From contig NZ_JADFUA010000015.1 in the NCBI RefSeq assembly GCF_015223195.1, forward strand, positions 1 through 64,000: a DNA stretch of 64,000 bases, written 5' to 3'. Positions 52,029 through 61,186 of this stretch are shown here, piece after piece. The first letter of the stretch is position 1, and each line of letters opens with the position of its first letter. The translations under genes were made by a program, and so were the position numbers. This stretch comes from Chitinilyticum piscinae. GTDB lineage: Bacteria; Pseudomonadota; Gammaproteobacteria; Burkholderiales; Chitinibacteraceae. The notes beneath the pieces are model-generated. The model had not been told where the DNA came from, made no database searches, and saw nothing but the letters and a program-made list of their open reading frames with translations.

Positions 52029-53858
52029 ATGGCCAAAGCCAGTACAAGCACCGAAAAGAAGACCCGCGCGCCACGCAAAGCCAAAACGCCGCTCACCACG
52101 CGCGAAAACCTGTCCGCGCTGATCGGCACCGCCCGCAAGATCCTGCGCAAGGATAAGGGCCTCAACGGCGATGTGGATCGTCTGCCATTGCTCACATGGG
52201 TGATGTTCCTCAAATTCCTCGACGACCTTGAAATCAAGCACGAGGAAGAGGCCGAACTCGACGGCAAGCGCTATCAGCCCATCATCGAATCGCCCTATCG
52301 CTGGCGCGACTGGGCCGCCCGCGAAGACGGCATCACCGGCGACGAACTGCTGGCCTTCATCGGCCAGGAATTCGCCTTGCGCGCGGATGGCAGCGCGGGG
52401 CGCGGCTTGTTCGCCTACCTGCGCGACCTGGCCGGCGAAGGCGAAAAAGGCAGCCAGCGCGAAGTCATCGCCAACGTGTTCAAGGGCGTGCAGAACCGCA
52501 TGGTCAGCGGCTACCTGCTGCGCGACATCATCAACAAGGTGGGGGGCATCCGCTTCTCGGCCAGCGAAGAAATCCACACGCTCTCGCACCTGTACGAATC
52601 CATGCTGCGCGAAATGCGCGACGCGGCCGGCGACGCGGGCGAGTTCTACACCCCGCGCCCGGTGGTGCGCTTCATGGTGCAGGTCAGCGACCCGCGCCTG
52701 GGGGAAACGGTGCTCGACCCGGCCTGCGGCACCGGCGGCTTTCTGGTCGAAGCCTACGACCACATCGCCCCGCAGGTGAGCTCGCCCGAACAGCGCCGCA
52801 GCCTGCAACGCGCCACCCTCCATGGTCAGGAAGCCAAGCCATTGCCCTACATGCTGGCGCAAATGAACCTGCTGCTGCACGGGCTGGAAGCCCCGCAGAT
52901 CGCCTATGGCAACACGCTGGATCGGCGGATCAACGAAATCGGCCACCGCGAGCGCGTGGACGTCATCCTTACCAACCCGCCCTTTGGCGGCGAGGAAGAA
53001 GCCGGCATCAAGGCCAACTTTCCGTCCAATATGCAGACGGCGGAAACCGCACTGCTGTTCCTGCAATACATCATGCGCAAGCTGCGCGTGGCCGGTGCGC
53101 CGGTGCCCGGAGGCAAAGCCGCCGAACGGGGTGGCCGCGCCGCCGTGGTCGTGCCCAACGGCACCCTGTTTGGCGATGGCATCAGCGCCGTCATCAAGGA
53201 GGAAATGCTCAAGGAATTCAAGCTGCACACCATCGTGCGCCTGCCGCAGGGCGTGTTCGCGCCGTACACCGACATCCCGGCCAACCTGCTGTTCTTCGAA
53301 CGCGGCGGCCCCACCGACACCATCTGGTACTACGAACTGCCGCTGCCCGAGGGGCGCAAGAAATACAGCAAGACCGCGCCACTGCAATTCGAGGAATTCG
53401 CCCCGGCCCTGGCGTGGTGGAACAACCGGGAAGAAGGCCCGCAGGCCTGGAGCGTGGACTTTGCCGCCAGGCGCGCTGCCGCCGTTGCCGCCGCCACGCC
53501 GCACTGGCAGCGAGCCGAGGCCGAACGCCATGCCGCCATCGCCCTGGGCAAACCCATGCGGGAGCTGGAGCAGGCCATCCAGGCCGCCGCCAACGGCCAG
53601 AAGGCTGAGCGGCAAGACCGCCTGAAGGCGCTCAGGGGCGAGCAATTGGCCCACGAGCAGGCCGCCAAATCGGCGCAGGCTGAAGGCGATGCGCTGTACT
53701 GGCCGATTTTCAATCTGGACCTGAAAAACCCCAACGCCCGCGCCGGGCTGGAACATGCCGACCCGAAAGACCTGATTGCCGCCATGCGCAGCCACGAGGC
53801 TGAAGTGATGCGCCTGTTGGGCGAGATCGAGGCGCTGGTGGCCGAGGTGCAGGCATGA
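52029..53858 (+). CDS. hsdM: Type I DNA adenine methylase subunit HsdM
   Basis: 609 residues. N-terminal HsdM_N region (LLTWVMFLKFLDDLEIKHEE), SAM motif TVLDPACGTGGFLVEAYDH and catalytic NPPF in VILTNPPFGGEEEAGIKAN; C-terminal helical region for HsdS contact. Intact. Fifteen bases after hsdR and overlapping the DUF1016 gene by four. Confidence 0.95.
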   Translation: MAKASTSTEKKTRAPRKAKTPLTTRENLSALIGTARKILRKDKGLNGDVDRLPLLTWVMFLKFLDDLEIKHEEEAELDGKRYQPIIESPYRWRDWAAREDGITGDELLAFIGQEFALRADGSAGRGLFAYLRDLAGEGEKGSQREVIANVFKGVQNRMVSGYLLRDIINKVGGIRFSASEEIHTLSHLYESMLREMRDAAGDAGEFYTPRPVVRFMVQVSDPRLGETVLDPACGTGGFLVEAYDHIAPQVSSPEQRRSLQRATLHGQEAKPLPYMLAQMNLLLHGLEAPQIAYGNTLDRRINEIGHRERVDVILTNPPFGGEEEAGIKANFPSNMQTAETALLFLQYIMRKLRVAGAPVPGGKAAERGGRAAVVVPNGTLFGDGISAVIKEEMLKEFKLHTIVRLPQGVFAPYTDIPANLLFFERGGPTDTIWYYELPLPEGRKKYSKTAPLQFEEFAPALAWWNNREEGPQAWSVDFAARRAAAVAAATPHWQRAEAERHAAIALGKPMRELEQAIQAAANGQKAERQDRLKALRGEQLAHEQAAKSAQAEGDALYWPIFNLDLKNPNARAGLEHADPKDLIAAMRSHEAEVMRLLGEIEALVAEVQA

Positions 53859-55046
53859 CCAACCGCAGCACGCCAGCCCTGCCGGATCAGGCCGACTACG
53901 CCACTGTTCACACCGACATCGTCGCCCTGCTGGAATCGGCCCGCCGCGCCGCCGCACGCAGCGTCAATGCCCTGATGACCGCCATATTGGGAGATTGGCC
54001 GCCGCATTGTCGAATTTGAACAGGGCGGGCAGGAGCGGGCCGAATACGGCGAGGCATTGATCGAACGCCTGTCGGCTGACCTGTCGGCCCGGTTTGGCCG
54101 TGGCTTCAGCAAACAGAATCTGTGGCAGATGCGAGCCTTCCACCTCGCGTGGCCGGTTGAGCAGATATCGCAGACACTGTCTGCCAAATCGCCTGTCGCT
54201 CCAATTCTCCAGACACCGTCTGGAGAATCTTCGCGGGCGGGAACTCTCCAGACGGCGTCTGGACAATACCCAGATTTATCCGCCCTGGCCCAGGCCTTCC
54301 CCCTGCCCTGGTCAGCCTACGTTCGCCTGCTCTCGGTCAAAAACGCACATGCCCGCGCCTTCTACGAAACCGAAACGCTGCGTTGCGGCTGGTCGGTGCG
54401 CCAACTCGACCGGCAGGTGAACAGCCAGTTTTACGAACGCATCGCACTCTCGCACAACAAGGCCGCCATGCTGCAGAAGGGTGAACTCACCGAACCCGGC
54501 GACACCCTCACCCCCGAGCAGGCCATCAAAGACCCCTTCGTGCTGGAATTCCTCAACCTCAAGGACGAGTATTCCGAGTCTGACCTAGAAGAGGCGCTGA
54601 TCCAGCATCTGGCCGACTTCCTGCTGGAACTGGGCGACGACTTCGCTTTCGTGGGCCGCCAACGTCGCCTGCGCCTGGACGACAACTGGTTTCGCATCGA
54701 CCTCTTGTTCTTTCACCGCAGCCTGAAATGCCTGCTGGTCATCGACCTCAAGGTCGGCCAGTTCAGCTACGCCGATGCCGGGCAGATGCACATGTATCTG
54801 AACTACGCCCGCCAGCACTGGATGAAGCCCGGCGAAAACCCGCCCATCGGACTGATCCTGTGCGCAGGCAAAGGCAGCAACGAAGCCCACTACACGCTGG
54901 AAGGGTTGTCCAACAAGGTGCTGACGGCGGAATACCGCACGGCGCTGCCGGATGAAAAACGGCTGGCCGACGAACTGGAGAAAACGCGGCGCGAGCTGGA
55001 AGCGCGGCGGATGGCGCGCGGTGGCGATGCGGAGGGCAGGGTATGA
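53855..55046 (+). pseudogene. DUF1016 (YhcG-type) PD-(D/E)xK nuclease gene, frameshifted near its start
   Basis: ATG at 53855 overlaps the hsdM stop. Frame 1 gives DIVALLESARRAAARSVNAL then fails at CCATATTGGGAGA near 53983; frame 2 continues IGRRIVEFEQGGQERAEYGE, IERLSADLSARFGRGFSKQN and LWQMRAFHLAWP to 55046. Nuclease motif DFAFVGRQRRLRLDDNWFRI then DLLFFHRSLKCLLVIDLKVG is complete. Between them lies a palindrome-rich insert (LQTPSGES..LQTASGQY). Internal starts (54057) give a shortened protein without the N-terminal domain. Commonly found beside type I systems. Confidence 0.85.
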
Positions 55047-56188
55047 AGGCGTGGCCTGTCGTTCCTCTCGCGGACGTTTTGCAGCATCGCAAGGAATTCA
55101 TCACGATTGATGACACCCAGCATTACAAGCGTTGTCGTGTTCAACTTCACGCCAAGGGTGTCTTGCTGCGCGACACCGTGTCTGGTGCTGATATCAAAAC
55201 CAAAAAACAGCAAGTATGCCGAGCCGGTGAGTTTTTGGTTGCTGAAATTGACGCAAAGATGGGTGGCTTCGGGCTAGTACCCGCAGAACTCGATGGCGCG
55301 GTAGTCAGCAGCCACTACTTCCTTTTTGAAATCGATGAATCGTGCCTTGATGTGCGGTATCTCGATCACTATTGCCGTACCGAACGATTCAGAAAACAGG
55401 TTGAGGCGCAAGGATCGACAAATTACGCTGCGATTCGGCCTGCGGACGTGCTGGCCTACACAATTCCGCTGCCAGCACTGCCAAAACAACAAGCCCTCGT
55501 CGCCCGCCTCGACGCGCTGGCCGGGAAAACCCGGCAGGTCGAAGCGCATCTGGAGGCCGCCCTGCGCGACGCCGAACACCTGCTGGCCCTGCGCTTTCGC
55601 GATGCCATTGCCGGCGCGCCGCTGCGGCCGATGGCGGAAGTGGCTCCATCAATTCGTCGCCCAGTGGAAATCGATATCGACACCCGTTACCGGGAGGTTG
55701 GCGCACGATCATTCGGCAAGGGTTTGTTCATCAAGCCCGACTTCGACGGTGCTGAAGCAACATGGCAAAAGCCAGTCTGGATCAAGTCCGGTGACTTGGT
55801 TCTCAGCAACATCAAGGCATGGGAAGGCGCGATCGCTATCGCGGATGAACAGCACGACGGTTGCATCGCCTCACATCGCTACATTACCTGTGTTCCTGAC
55901 CCGGAACTGGCGACCGTAGGCTTCCTCGTCTATTACCTGCTGAGCGAAGACGGGCTGGAAAAGGTAGGGCTCGCATCACCCGGCACGGCTGACCGCAACC
56001 GCACACTGAGCCTTGGCAATCTTGGCAAGATCGAAGTGCCCACACCCCCGCTGGCCGTGCAGCACACCTTCGACCGCCTGCAAGCCGCCGTCGCCGCCCT
56101 CAAGGCCCGGCACGCCGCCATCCGCGAAGCCAACGCCGCGCTGTTGCCGGCGCTGCTGGCGCGGCTGTTTGCGCACGGGTGCGATTGA
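55043..56188 (+). CDS. hsdS: Type I specificity subunit HsdS
   Basis: 381 residues, two target-recognition domains: the first about residues 1-150 (ending ADVLAYTIPLPALPKQQALV), then the central conserved helix AHLEAALRDAEHLLALRFRD, the second TRD from APLRPMAEVAP to LGNLGKIEVPTPPLAVQHTF and the C-terminal helix. Overlaps the DUF1016 stop. Intact, so an HsdM2S methylase could form. The recognition sequence cannot be read. Confidence 0.93.
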   Translation: MKAWPVVPLADVLQHRKEFITIDDTQHYKRCRVQLHAKGVLLRDTVSGADIKTKKQQVCRAGEFLVAEIDAKMGGFGLVPAELDGAVVSSHYFLFEIDESCLDVRYLDHYCRTERFRKQVEAQGSTNYAAIRPADVLAYTIPLPALPKQQALVARLDALAGKTRQVEAHLEAALRDAEHLLALRFRDAIAGAPLRPMAEVAPSIRRPVEIDIDTRYREVGARSFGKGLFIKPDFDGAEATWQKPVWIKSGDLVLSNIKAWEGAIAIADEQHDGCIASHRYITCVPDPELATVGFLVYYLLSEDGLEKVGLASPGTADRNRTLSLGNLGKIEVPTPPLAVQHTFDRLQAAVAALKARHAAIREANAALLPALLARLFAHGCD

Positions 56189-56302
56189 TTTGCAGGGTAT
56201 ATTGCCATAGCCCTTTTATTTGATTGGCTGCATGGCAATACCTTGTTGGGTATTGTGGCCGTTGGCGACCCCGGCAACATGCCGTTCGTCATGCCCGCGC
56301 TT

Positions 56303-56421
56303 GATCAGGTAGCCAGTCCAGCACGCCGTCATACCGGCGAAAGGCGGTATCCAGAGCATCGCTCGAACAGGCCTTGCCGCTGGATTCCCGCTTTCGCGGG
56401 AATGACGAACTGTACTTTGCC
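56303..56421 (-). repeat. Family A miniature element, third copy, end-truncated
   Basis: Reverse complement aligns with the 38796 copy from GCAAAGTACAGTTCGTCATT through the dRS3-like core to GGCTACCTGATCA. The left terminal repeat is missing and about 10 positions differ. Confidence 0.8.
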
Positions 56422-56640
56422 GGGGCGGCCGCCCGACCAGGAGGCGTGAACGGGTTGGCGGGGTTGGCGCGCGGCGGCCTGGCCGGGTTCCCGGCGGGGC
56501 GCGTGAATATTACCCGTTGCCTGCCGCAGCGCGCGCGGCGCCTGCGCTTGCCGTAAACTGGCGGCGGCTGGCGGCGGCAATCCCCCGGCAATCCCTCCCG
56601 CACCTGCCGCGTTTCCAGTGTCTTGAACGGATTTTTGCGC

Positions 56641-57735
56641 ATGATTTCTTTGAAAAAACTGCATCCGGGCAATTTTGCCGTGGTCATGGCCAGCGGCATC
56701 ATTTCGGCGGGCTTCGCTGCGCTGGAGTACCGGAGGCTCGCCGAGCTGTTTTACCTGTTCACGCTGGCCAGCTGGGGCGTGCTGCTGGCCCTGAGCGCGA
56801 TTCGCCTGCTGCGGCACGCCCGCACGGTGCGCGCGGATCTGCTCAATCCGCGCCTGGTGTTTTCCTATTTCACCCTGGTGGCCGCCACCGGCATCGTGGG
56901 CTTGCTGCTGCACGCGCATGGCTTTGCGCAATGGGCGCTGGCGTGCTGGGCGCTGGCCTTTGTCGCCTGGTGCGCGCTGCTGTATCTGGCGTTCAGCGTG
57001 CTGACCTTCATCAGCCACGAGCACAATGTGAATATCGTGCACGGCGGCTGGCTCATTACCATCGTCGGCACGCAGTCGCTGGTGTTGCTGGGGGCGCGCA
57101 TCGCGCCCGATCTGGGGCCGTGGGCGGATTACATGCTGGTCGAAATCCACATGCTGTGGGGCTTGGGGCTGGTGTTCTACGGCATTTTCGTGACGCTGTT
57201 CTGCTACCGCATTTTCTTTCTGGCCTTGCGCGCCCAGGATACCTCGCCGCTGTTTGGCGTCATCATGGGGGCGGCGGCCATTTCCGCCAATGCGGGCACG
57301 AGCCTGCTGGAATCGTCGTCCCGTTTGGTCTTTTTGCGCGAGCAGCATCCGTTCATCAACGGCATTACCATGCTGTGCTGGGCCTGGGCGACCTGGTGGA
57401 TTCCCATGCTGGTGCTGTTTTCGCTCTGGAAACACGGCGTCAAGAAGCTGCCGCTGGTGTACGAGCCGGTGTTGTGGAGCTTTGTGTTTCCGCTGGGGAT
57501 GTATGCGGTGGTCAGTGCGCGCTTTGGCTGGGAGGCGGATTTTCCGCCGCTGGCGGTGATCGCCAGGGGGATGATCTGGGTGGCTTTCGCCGCCTGGCTG
57601 GGAACGCTGCTGACCATGCTGGCCGCCGCGTTCCGCAGCCTGCGGCTTTACATGGCGGGCAGCAACAGCAGGGGCACGAGCACCAGCGCGACGATAAAGC
57701 ACCAGACCAGCGCGCCGAACGAGAAGATGTTGTAG
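56641..57735 (+). CDS. TDT/SLAC1-family transporter (TehA-like)
   Basis: 364 residues, ten membrane segments, MISLKKLHPGNFAVVMASGI (the family PGNFA motif) and HEHNVNIVHGGWLITIVGTQ, VEIHMLWGLGLVFYGIFV. Family members include TehA, malate exporters and anion channels; with nar genes alongside, an anion role is plausible. The last 88 bases overlap a convergent gene, where the C-terminus becomes hydrophilic and unconserved. Confidence 0.85.
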   Translation: MISLKKLHPGNFAVVMASGIISAGFAALEYRRLAELFYLFTLASWGVLLALSAIRLLRHARTVRADLLNPRLVFSYFTLVAATGIVGLLLHAHGFAQWALACWALAFVAWCALLYLAFSVLTFISHEHNVNIVHGGWLITIVGTQSLVLLGARIAPDLGPWADYMLVEIHMLWGLGLVFYGIFVTLFCYRIFFLALRAQDTSPLFGVIMGAAAISANAGTSLLESSSRLVFLREQHPFINGITMLCWAWATWWIPMLVLFSLWKHGVKKLPLVYEPVLWSFVFPLGMYAVVSARFGWEADFPPLAVIARGMIWVAFAAWLGTLLTMLAAAFRSLRLYMAGSNSRGTSTSATIKHQTSAPNEKML

Positions 57736-58226
57736 GCCAGCTCGATCGTTTCCACCGAATCATCGTGTTCGAACAGCGCATCCAGCCCGTGATACAGCAG
57801 GCAGGCGGACGCCAGCAGCCCGAGCAGCGCGCAAATGACATTGACGGCGGGAATGGCGATGAACAGGGAGAGCGCGCTCAGCCAGATCGGCAGGGGCACG
57901 ATCGCGGCCAGCTTGTAGCAGTCCGCCAGTGGCGGGCGCACCGCGGCATGCACGGAGTGCTGGATGATTTTCGCCATGAGCGGGACGCAGAACCAGGCGC
58001 TCAGCAACAGCACGGCCGCCGCCCAGTACCAGCTGCCCATGCCGGCTTCGGGGGCGTAGGCTTGCGGCGCTGTCGTGGCGGCGTACAGCACCATGATGGC
58101 GCCAAAGAGCGAGGCGGGAAGCACCAGCAGCAGGAAGCTGCGCAGGATCGAGGGATGGTCATCCGCCAGCTCGCGCCAGCCGGCGTCGGAGGAATACAGC
58201 ATTCGCAGGGGGTCGTAGAGGTGCAT
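57648..58226 (-). CDS. Yip1-family membrane protein
   Basis: 192 residues, five predicted membrane helices, N-terminus MHLYDPLRMLYSSDAGWREL then PSILRSFLLLVLPASLFGAI matches the Yip1/DUF1282 group. Function unknown. Convergent overlap with the TDT gene; AAGGAGAAC precedes the ATG. Confidence 0.78.
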   Translation of the reverse strand: MHLYDPLRMLYSSDAGWRELADDHPSILRSFLLLVLPASLFGAIMVLYAATTAPQAYAPEAGMGSWYWAAAVLLLSAWFCVPLMAKIIQHSVHAAVRPPLADCYKLAAIVPLPIWLSALSLFIAIPAVNVICALLGLLASACLLYHGLDALFEHDDSVETIELAYNIFSFGALVWCFIVALVLVPLLLLPAM

Positions 58227-58358
58227 GATGTTCTCCTTGTGGCGACGGTGGGGACTTTCCGGCTGGACAGGGTCCTGTTTTCACCCTAGGGGATTTCCGT
58301 GGAATGGCAAGCACAGCCTGCGCCTGTGCGCAAGAGCGGCGCGGTGCTGCCGCGTCGA

Positions 58359-58388
58359 CAAAAAAAACCCGCCGGTTCCGGCGGGTTA
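58359..58388 (-). terminator. Rho-independent terminator of the narK operon
   Basis: On the minus strand AACCCGCCGG-AA-CCGGCGGGTT is followed by T7, just after narK2 ends at 58427. A textbook terminator. Confidence 0.9.
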
Positions 58389-58426
58389 TCAAGAGTGCTC
58401 TGTCTGCCCTGGTCAGGAGGTGCTTG

Positions 58427-59824
58427 TCAGCATGGCAAGGCGGCATGCTTTCTGGCGTAGAAGTACCAGGTGATGATGATGCAGGTTACGTAGAAGACCA
58501 GAAAGCCATACAGCGCCATTTCCGGGCCGCCGGTGCTCTTCATCGACAGGCCGAAGCTCTGCGGGATGAAGAAGCCGCCGTAGGCGCCAATCGCACTGAT
58601 GAAACCGCCGGCTGCCGCGGATTCCTTCACGCCGCGCAGCAAGGACTTCTTTTCTTCCGCCTCGCCCTTGCCTGCCGCTTCACGCTTGCACAGGGTCGAG
58701 AAAATGGTGGGGATCATTTTGTAAGTCGAGCCGTTGCCGATGCCGGCCCAGGCGAACAGCCACAGGAAGCTGAGCAGGAACATGGTCCAGTTGCCGCCGA
58801 CCGGCGCGCCGCCGGCCATGGCCGGCAACGCCGACAGCACGCCGAGCACGCCGGCTGCCATGCCGGCAAAGACCACCAGGGTTACTTTGGCGCCGCCGAG
58901 CTTGTCGGAAATCGTGCCGCCGACCGGGCGGATCAGCGCGCCGATCAGGGGGCCGATAAACGCGATCTTGGCTACGGGAATTTCCGGAAACATGGTCTTG
59001 GTGAGCAGGGCGAATGCGCCGGCAAAGCCGATGAAGCTGCCGAAGGTGCCGATATAGAGGTAGCACATGATCCAGTTGTCGCGGCGCTTGAAGATCACGG
59101 CCTGCTCGGCAAACGAGGCTTTTGCGTCCGCAATGTCGTTCATGCCGAACCAGGCGGCCAGCGTGGCGGCGACAATCAGCGGCACCCACATGAAGCCGGC
59201 ATTCTGCAGCCACAGGCTTTTTTCCACGCCGTCTTTCATATAGTGCTGCGCGTCGCCACCGAAGGCGCCAAACAGCGGCAGGGTGATCAGCAGCGGAATC
59301 AGCAGCTGCGCGAGCGATACGCCCAGATTGCCGAAACCGGCGTTCAGGCCGTTGGCCTTGCCTTTCTCGGCCGACGGGAAGAAGTAGGCGATATTGGCCA
59401 TCGAGCTGGCAAAGTTGCCGCTCCCCAGCCCGCACAAGAGCGCAATCGCCAGCATCACCGGATAGGACGTGGTCGGGTCCTGCACGGCAAAGCCCAGCCA
59501 CAGCGCCGGAACCAGCAGCAGGCCGGTCGAGATGGTCGTCCACTTGCGCCCGCCCACCATCGAGGGCATGAAGGAGTAGAAAATCCGCAGCGTGGCGCCG
59601 GACAGATTGGGCAGTGCGGTCAGCAAAAAGAGCTGATCTTTGGTGAAGGTGAAGCCGGCATTGGGCATGTTGAGGGTCACCATGGACCACAACACCGAAA
59701 TCGAAAACCCCAGCAACAGGCAGGGAATCGAAATCCACAGATTGCGCCGGGCAATGCTCTTGCCCTCGCTTTGCCAGAAGGCCGCGTTTTCCGGCTCCCA
59801 GCGTTTCAGTACGGCACTCGACAT
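58427..59824 (-). CDS. narK2: Nitrate/nitrite antiporter, NarK2 type
   Basis: 465 residues, 12-TM MFS of the nitrate-nitrite porter family: NLSGATLRIFYSFMPSMVGG (Arg of TM2) and a second nitrate signature GLGSGNFASSMANIAYFFPS with GNGSTYKMIPTIF. Exchanges cytoplasmic nitrite for nitrate. Follows narK1 by 16 bases. Confidence 0.93.
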   Translation of the reverse strand: MSSAVLKRWEPENAAFWQSEGKSIARRNLWISIPCLLLGFSISVLWSMVTLNMPNAGFTFTKDQLFLLTALPNLSGATLRIFYSFMPSMVGGRKWTTISTGLLLVPALWLGFAVQDPTTSYPVMLAIALLCGLGSGNFASSMANIAYFFPSAEKGKANGLNAGFGNLGVSLAQLLIPLLITLPLFGAFGGDAQHYMKDGVEKSLWLQNAGFMWVPLIVAATLAAWFGMNDIADAKASFAEQAVIFKRRDNWIMCYLYIGTFGSFIGFAGAFALLTKTMFPEIPVAKIAFIGPLIGALIRPVGGTISDKLGGAKVTLVVFAGMAAGVLGVLSALPAMAGGAPVGGNWTMFLLSFLWLFAWAGIGNGSTYKMIPTIFSTLCKREAAGKGEAEEKKSLLRGVKESAAAGGFISAIGAYGGFFIPQSFGLSMKSTGGPEMALYGFLVFYVTCIIITWYFYARKHAALPC

Positions 59825-59840
59825 GATGGTTCTCCTTGGT

Positions 59841-61130
59841 TTAAAGCTTGCCGCTGGCCGTGGCCAGTTTCTGGGCCGAGGCGTGTCTGATCGCCTCTTC
59901 TTCGGCCAGCGGTCTGAAACTGAAATGCATCCACACGAGGCTCACGCAGACGGTGCCGTAGAGCAGCATGAAGCAGCTGGAACGCACGCCGCTGAAATCA
60001 AGCAGCGCGCCAAACATAATCGGCAGGATGAAACCGCCCAGCCCGCCAGCGAGCCCCACCACGCCGGACACGGCGCCGATATTGCTGGTGAAGTCATCAG
60101 AGATGAACTTGAACACGGAGGCCTTGCCGATCGCCATGGCGATGCCGACGACAAACAGCAGCACGGTAAACGGCACGACCGAAAGACCAATATCGAGCGA
60201 AAGCGGCCCTTTGGTGGTCTGGATGATCATCGCCGTTTGCGGGTAGGACAGCAGAAACAGCGCCACCCACATCACCCACATCACGCCCCAGGTAACCTTG
60301 TAGGCGCCGAAGCGATCCGACAGCCAGCCGCCGAGCGCGCGCAGCACCCCGCCGGGCAGTGAAAAGCACGCGGCCAGCAGCGCGGCGTGCTGGATGGAAA
60401 GGCCGTACTCAGTGACGTAATACTTGACCAGCCACAGCGAGAGGCCGACGTATCCGCCGAAAACCACCGAATAGTATTGGCTGTAGCGCCATACCCTCGG
60501 GTCTTTCAGCATGGTGAGCTGTCTGGCGAACGACACGCCCGCGCCGCTGTGGTGTGAGGGGTTGGTGCTGCTCAGCAACCAGAACAGGATGGCGGTGATC
60601 AACATGCCCACCGCGTACACCTGCGGCACCACCACCCAGCCGTACAGACCGATCAGCACGGGCGCGATGAATTTGTTGACCGCCGCGCCGGAATTGCCGG
60701 CGCCGAAAATACCCATCGCCAGCCCCTGCTGGCGCTTGCTGAACCAGCGCGCGACATACGGTGTGCCCACGGAAAACGAACCACCGGCCAGGCCGACAAA
60801 CAGGCCCAGCGCGAGGAAATGCCAGTAGGCGGTGGCGTAGGAAATCAGCCAGATCGGGATGACGGTGGCGAGCATCAGCAGGAACAGCACGATGCGTCCG
60901 CCGTATTTGTCCGTCCACAGCCCCAGCGGCACGCGCACCAGCGAGCCGGTGAGCACCGGCGTGGCGGTCAGCAGACCGAACTCGGTTTCGCTGAGCCCCA
61001 ATGCGGTCTTGATCGGAATGCCGACGACCGCGAACATCATCCAGATGGTGAAGCAGACGGTGAAGGCCAGTGTGCTGGCGAACAGCACTGACCAGTGCTG
61101 CAACTTTTGCGGGGGCGGTTTGTTATTCAT
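59841..61130 (-). CDS. narK1: Nitrate transporter, NarK1 type
   Basis: 429 residues from MNNKPPPQKLQHWSVLFAST (ATG 61130; ATGs at 61145 and 61190 are alternatives). NNP-family signatures LTGSLVRVPLGLWTDKYGGR, GLAGGSFSVGTPYVARWFSK and GAGNSGAAVNKF. NarK1 types import nitrate with protons and typically pair with NarK2. The gene starts 57 bases after the regulator gene end. Confidence 0.92.
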   Translation of the reverse strand: MNNKPPPQKLQHWSVLFASTLAFTVCFTIWMMFAVVGIPIKTALGLSETEFGLLTATPVLTGSLVRVPLGLWTDKYGGRIVLFLLMLATVIPIWLISYATAYWHFLALGLFVGLAGGSFSVGTPYVARWFSKRQQGLAMGIFGAGNSGAAVNKFIAPVLIGLYGWVVVPQVYAVGMLITAILFWLLSSTNPSHHSGAGVSFARQLTMLKDPRVWRYSQYYSVVFGGYVGLSLWLVKYYVTEYGLSIQHAALLAACFSLPGGVLRALGGWLSDRFGAYKVTWGVMWVMWVALFLLSYPQTAMIIQTTKGPLSLDIGLSVVPFTVLLFVVGIAMAIGKASVFKFISDDFTSNIGAVSGVVGLAGGLGGFILPIMFGALLDFSGVRSSCFMLLYGTVCVSLVWMHFSFRPLAEEEAIRHASAQKLATASGKL

Positions 61131-61186
61131 TGTCGCTCTGTCCATGTGCTTTCCGGTGCGGGTGCGCCATCCGGCGCTGCGCTGCA

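Noticed and set aside
51990..53957. A minus-strand open frame of about 655 codons opposite hsdM.
   Set aside because: Composition (His/Gln/Ala-rich, no domains) is typical of the antisense of a GC-rich gene; hsdM on the plus strand has full motifs.
58304..59890. A plus-strand open frame of about 528 codons opposite narK2, and a similar one at 56517-58289 opposite or overlapping the TDT/Yip1 genes.
   Set aside because: Both are low-complexity Gln/Arg/Gly-rich shadows of membrane-protein genes.
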